NCBI GenBank assembly: GCA_007118525.1
Contig: SKRK01000039.1
Location: 1 to 8,391 of the forward strand
Length of the DNA stretch: 8,391 nt
Origin: Balneolaceae bacterium
GTDB lineage: Bacteria; Bacteroidota; Rhodothermia; Balneolales; Balneolaceae
Direction of reading: 5' to 3'
The position numbers were made by a program, and so were the translations under genes. Under the pieces are notes generated by a model that was not told the origin of the DNA, searched no databases, and saw nothing but the letters and a program-made list of their open reading frames with translations. Of the stretch, positions 6,049 through 8,391 are shown one piece after another (position 1 is the first letter of the stretch; the number at the start of each line of letters is the position of its first letter).

Positions 6049-7587
6049 ATGCCACAGTTTATAAATTTTCTCGACTCGTTTGGTTGGGTATTTATACTCT
6101 ACTTTCTGGTGGTTAATAGCGTGTACCTGCTTCTGGTAATTGTTTCAGTTTTTTATATCAGGAAACAGCAGCGATATTTTTCTGTATTTGAGCTGGATGG
6201 CCTGTTTCAATCGGATCTCTATAAATCGATCTCCATCATCTCTCCGGCTTATAATGAAGAGGTAAATATCATCAACTCTGTAGAGGCACTTCTTCAGGTT
6301 CACTACAGGGATTTTGAAGTTGTAGTGGTAAATGATGGAAGTACTGATCAAACGCTCAATAAATTAATCTCCCATTTCGAGCTTTTTGAATCCGATTCAG
6401 AGGTTTACTCTACCCTTCCGCATGAGAAAGTCATCAGGAGATATAAGTCAGCAAGGTATGAGAACCTCGTTGTAATAGATAAAGAGAACGGGGGTAAAGC
6501 GGATGCCCTGAATGCAGGTATTAATGCTTGTTCAAAAGAGCTCTTCTGCTCTATTGATGCCGATTCGCTGCTTGAACAGGATGTATTGAAGAAAATGCTT
6601 CAGGCTTTTGTACAGGATGATAAACTGGTAGCTGCAGGCGGAATTGTGAGAATAGCGAACGGTTGTACAATTTCCGATTATGAGATTAAGAATGTAGATA
6701 TTCCACGTGGATTTTTGGCCCGAATACAAACCGTAGAGTATCTGCGCTCATTCCTTTTTGGAAGAATTGGCTGGGATTATTTTAACAGTTTGATGATCAT
6801 TTCGGGGGCTTTTGGAATTTTTGACCGGAATGCCGTTGTAAGAGCCGGCGGGTATATGAGGGATTCAGTAGGTGAAGACATGGAGCTTGTGGTACGGCTC
6901 CACAGGTTTTTCAGGGAACAAAACGAGGAGTACCGGATCCGGTTTTTGCCAGAACCCGTCTGCTGGACTGAAGTGCCGGAAAACTGGAATGATTTGGCAA
7001 CACAGCGAAACAGGTGGCAGCGAGGGTTAGTCGACTCCATCTGGAGGCACAAAACCATGTTTATGAATCGCAAATTTGGAAGGCTTGGTTTTATAACCAT
7101 GCCCTACTTTACTCTCATAGAGCTTCTGGGACCCGTTATTGAGATGACAGGTTATTTGTACTTTTTCCTGGTGATACTTTTTGTAGGGATATATGAACCC
7201 TTTGTCCTGCTGTTTTTTACAGTTGCCGTTCTTCTGGGTGTGCTTTTATCCATATCGTCGCTCATTTGTGAGGAAGCTACCTTTCGTAGATATGGTAGCG
7301 TGAAAAATATCTTCATACTCACGCTTCACGCGATAATCGAAAATTTTGGTTATCGTCAAATTCATACCTGGTGGAGATTTAAAGGGGTTGTGGATTACAT
7401 CCGGGGCAAGAAGCAGTGGGGCAAAATGAACCGCCTGGGACTGGATCGTACGGCGGTTCCTGAAAGTATCGGCGAAATAGCAATCCCCGGTTATCGTGCT
7501 AAATTAAAGACAGCGTTCTACTGGTCTTTTGTTGCAATCTTTCCGCCCGGAATTATATGGCTCTTGATGAACCTCTTCATTTTTTAA
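6049..7587 (+). CDS. Membrane-embedded family 2 glycosyltransferase (processive polysaccharide synthase type)
   Basis: This 512-residue protein (from the ATG at 6049) has an N-terminal membrane segment (about 12-36), a GT-A catalytic domain (about 60-345) and a C-terminal membrane region with clear segments at about 355-381, 384-406 and 489-511. Catalytic motifs appear in order: SPAYNEE (65-71), NDGSTD (95-100), GGKADALNAG (148-157), DADS (170-173, the DxD metal site), GEDME (275-279, the base motif) and QRNRW (319-323, the QxxRW motif typical of processive enzymes such as cellulose, hyaluronan and poly-GlcNAc synthases). It should add sugars from a nucleotide donor to a polymer at the inner membrane and probably extrude it. 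Sugar specificity cannot be read. No PilZ domain is seen. A TTG at 6025, with GGATAGG just upstream, would add eight residues; neither start has a well-spaced ribosome site. It is last in the operon after the receiver and the helical-repeat gene. Confidence 0.92.
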   Translation: MPQFINFLDSFGWVFILYFLVVNSVYLLLVIVSVFYIRKQQRYFSVFELDGLFQSDLYKSISIISPAYNEEVNIINSVEALLQVHYRDFEVVVVNDGSTDQTLNKLISHFELFESDSEVYSTLPHEKVIRRYKSARYENLVVIDKENGGKADALNAGINACSKELFCSIDADSLLEQDVLKKMLQAFVQDDKLVAAGGIVRIANGCTISDYEIKNVDIPRGFLARIQTVEYLRSFLFGRIGWDYFNSLMIISGAFGIFDRNAVVRAGGYMRDSVGEDMELVVRLHRFFREQNEEYRIRFLPEPVCWTEVPENWNDLATQRNRWQRGLVDSIWRHKTMFMNRKFGRLGFITMPYFTLIELLGPVIEMTGYLYFFLVILFVGIYEPFVLLFFTVAVLLGVLLSISSLICEEATFRRYGSVKNIFILTLHAIIENFGYRQIHTWWRFKGVVDYIRGKKQWGKMNRLGLDRTAVPESIGEIAIPGYRAKLKTAFYWSFVAIFPPGIIWLLMNLFIF

Positions 7588-7593
7588 TAGCAT

Positions 7594-8391
7594 CTATTGA
7601 ACTACAGAGTCGGGATTGTTTCCATACTCTGCCCATGAACCTTCATAAGGCCGAACAGAATCGTAGCCCATTAACCTCAGCGTGAAGTAGGCATGAGAGC
7701 CGCGCACGTTGGTGTGACAATGAGGAATAACCTCTTTATCGGGGGTTATTCCCAGTTCGGTGTATTTATCCTGTATCTCTTGTGCAGGCAGGAAGTACGG
7801 CACTCCCTCCTGTTGAAGTACGTTACTCCACTCCAGGTTTACGGCATTTGGAATATGGCCGCTCTTTTCAGCCCGCTCATCCTTGCCGGTGTACTCATCC
7901 TCAGAGCGTGCATCAAAAATAATTATATTGGGGTTATTTGCAGCTTCCATCACATAGGTAATGTCGCAGAATACAGCCTCATTAATATTGAATGAGAAAT
8001 TCCCTTCATCTCTCACAGCCGGTGTTTCCACAATATCATAGCCATCGGCAAGCCAGCCCTGAATACCGCCATTCAATATAGATGCATTTGAAAAGCCATA
8101 GTAATCCAGGGCATAAAAAAGCCTGGCAGCAGCGAGTGAATTCCCTTCATCATAGATCACAACACGGTCATTATTATTAAGTCCCGTTGCCCGCATTTTT
8201 TCCTGAAAAAGTTCAGCGCCTATTAGAAAGCTCTCTACCGGATTGTCAGGATCGGTCAATTCTGAGATGGAGGGGAAATGGATAGAGCCGGGGATGAGCG
8301 AATCTGAAACCTCTGAGCGCGCATCAATCAATAAAATATCTTCATTTTGGATGATGTTGTTGAGTTCAGAAGCTGATAGCAATAAGTGAGA
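7594..8391 (-). CDS. Two-domain rhodanese-family sulfurtransferase, 5' end beyond the window
   Basis: This protein has two rhodanese domains, like thiosulfate and 3-mercaptopyruvate sulfurtransferases. The reading frame is open to the window edge with no stop, so the start probably lies beyond 8391. A TTG at 8382 falls directly before SASELNNII, but at least three more in-frame codons precede it. Counted from that TTG, the N-terminal domain (about 1-120) has LLIDARSE, VVIYDEGNSLAAAR (Asp78 where an active domain has Cys, as is usual for this inactive half) and GGIQGWLADG. The C-terminal domain (about 135-262) has IIIFDARSEDEYTG, SGHIPNAVNLEW and the active loop CHTNVRG with catalytic Cys222. 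Classical loops are CGxGVT or CGTGVR-like, so substrate choice is uncertain. The enzyme moves a sulfane sulfur to a thiol acceptor or cyanide. Only 6 bases separate its stop from the glycosyltransferase's stop, and it shows no link to the polysaccharide locus. Confidence 0.9.
   Translation of the reverse strand, partial: SHLLLSASELNNIIQNEDILLIDARSEVSDSLIPGSIHFPSISELTDPDNPVESFLIGAELFQEKMRATGLNNNDRVVIYDEGNSLAAARLFYALDYYGFSNASILNGGIQGWLADGYDIVETPAVRDEGNFSFNINEAVFCDITYVMEAANNPNIIIFDARSEDEYTGKDERAEKSGHIPNAVNLEWSNVLQQEGVPYFLPAQEIQDKYTELGITPDKEVIPHCHTNVRGSHAYFTLRLMGYDSVRPYEGSWAEYGNNPDSVVQ

Noticed and set aside
6777..7100. Leftward 107-codon open frame
   Set aside because: Antisense to the catalytic core of the glycosyltransferase, where all family motifs are intact on the plus strand.
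6025..7587. c-di-GMP-binding PilZ domain in the glycosyltransferase
   Set aside because: The cellulose-synthase-type PilZ signature (RxxxR with DxSxxG) is not seen in the C-terminal region, and the protein is too short for a BcsA-type PilZ tail.
7693..7995. Rightward 100-codon open frame
   Set aside because: Antisense to the catalytic domain of the sulfurtransferase; no independent support.
8380..8382. TTG as the true start of the sulfurtransferase
   Set aside because: The frame stays open to the window edge and the sequence before the TTG reads as a plausible continuation of the N-terminus, so the start is probably outside.

Overview
The window looks like chromosomal DNA of a Bacteroidota-type bacterium, possibly a Balneolota relative. 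The best evidence is a type IX secretion (T9SS) sorting domain on a large secreted enzyme. The moderate-to-low GC, AT-rich intergenic DNA and near absence of strong Shine-Dalgarno sites fit this. The taxon is inferred from gene content only.

Layout. Positions 24-62 hold a small degenerate repeat. A leftward series runs from about 4169 to 69: a YaiO-family outer-membrane beta-barrel protein (3369-4169), then after 12 bp a secreted multidomain glycoside-hydrolase-like protein (795-3356), then after about 100 bp an HD-domain phosphohydrolase (69-692), which may have its own promoter. A 444-bp AT-rich gap (4170-4613) separates this from a rightward series: a stand-alone response-regulator receiver (4614-4991), a membrane-anchored helical-repeat protein whose start overlaps the regulator's stop by one base (4991-5995), and a membrane-embedded family 2 glycosyltransferase (about 6049-7587). 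A two-domain rhodanese-type sulfurtransferase (7594-8391, leftward) converges on the glycosyltransferase with a 6-bp gap and runs off the right edge.

How the genes may work together. The divergent block from 795 to 7587 has the parts expected of a synthase-dependent exopolysaccharide system: an inner-membrane polymerising glycosyltransferase, an outer-membrane barrel, a secreted hydrolase and a cytoplasmic regulatory module. It parallels Pga, Bcs, alginate and Psl systems in logic but not in parts. No PilZ domain is visible, and control may instead come from the receiver and the anchored repeat protein. The hydrolase carries a T9SS signal, so it should act outside the cell. The polysaccharide product cannot be read from the sequence. 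The HD protein and the sulfurtransferase look like unrelated housekeeping neighbours.
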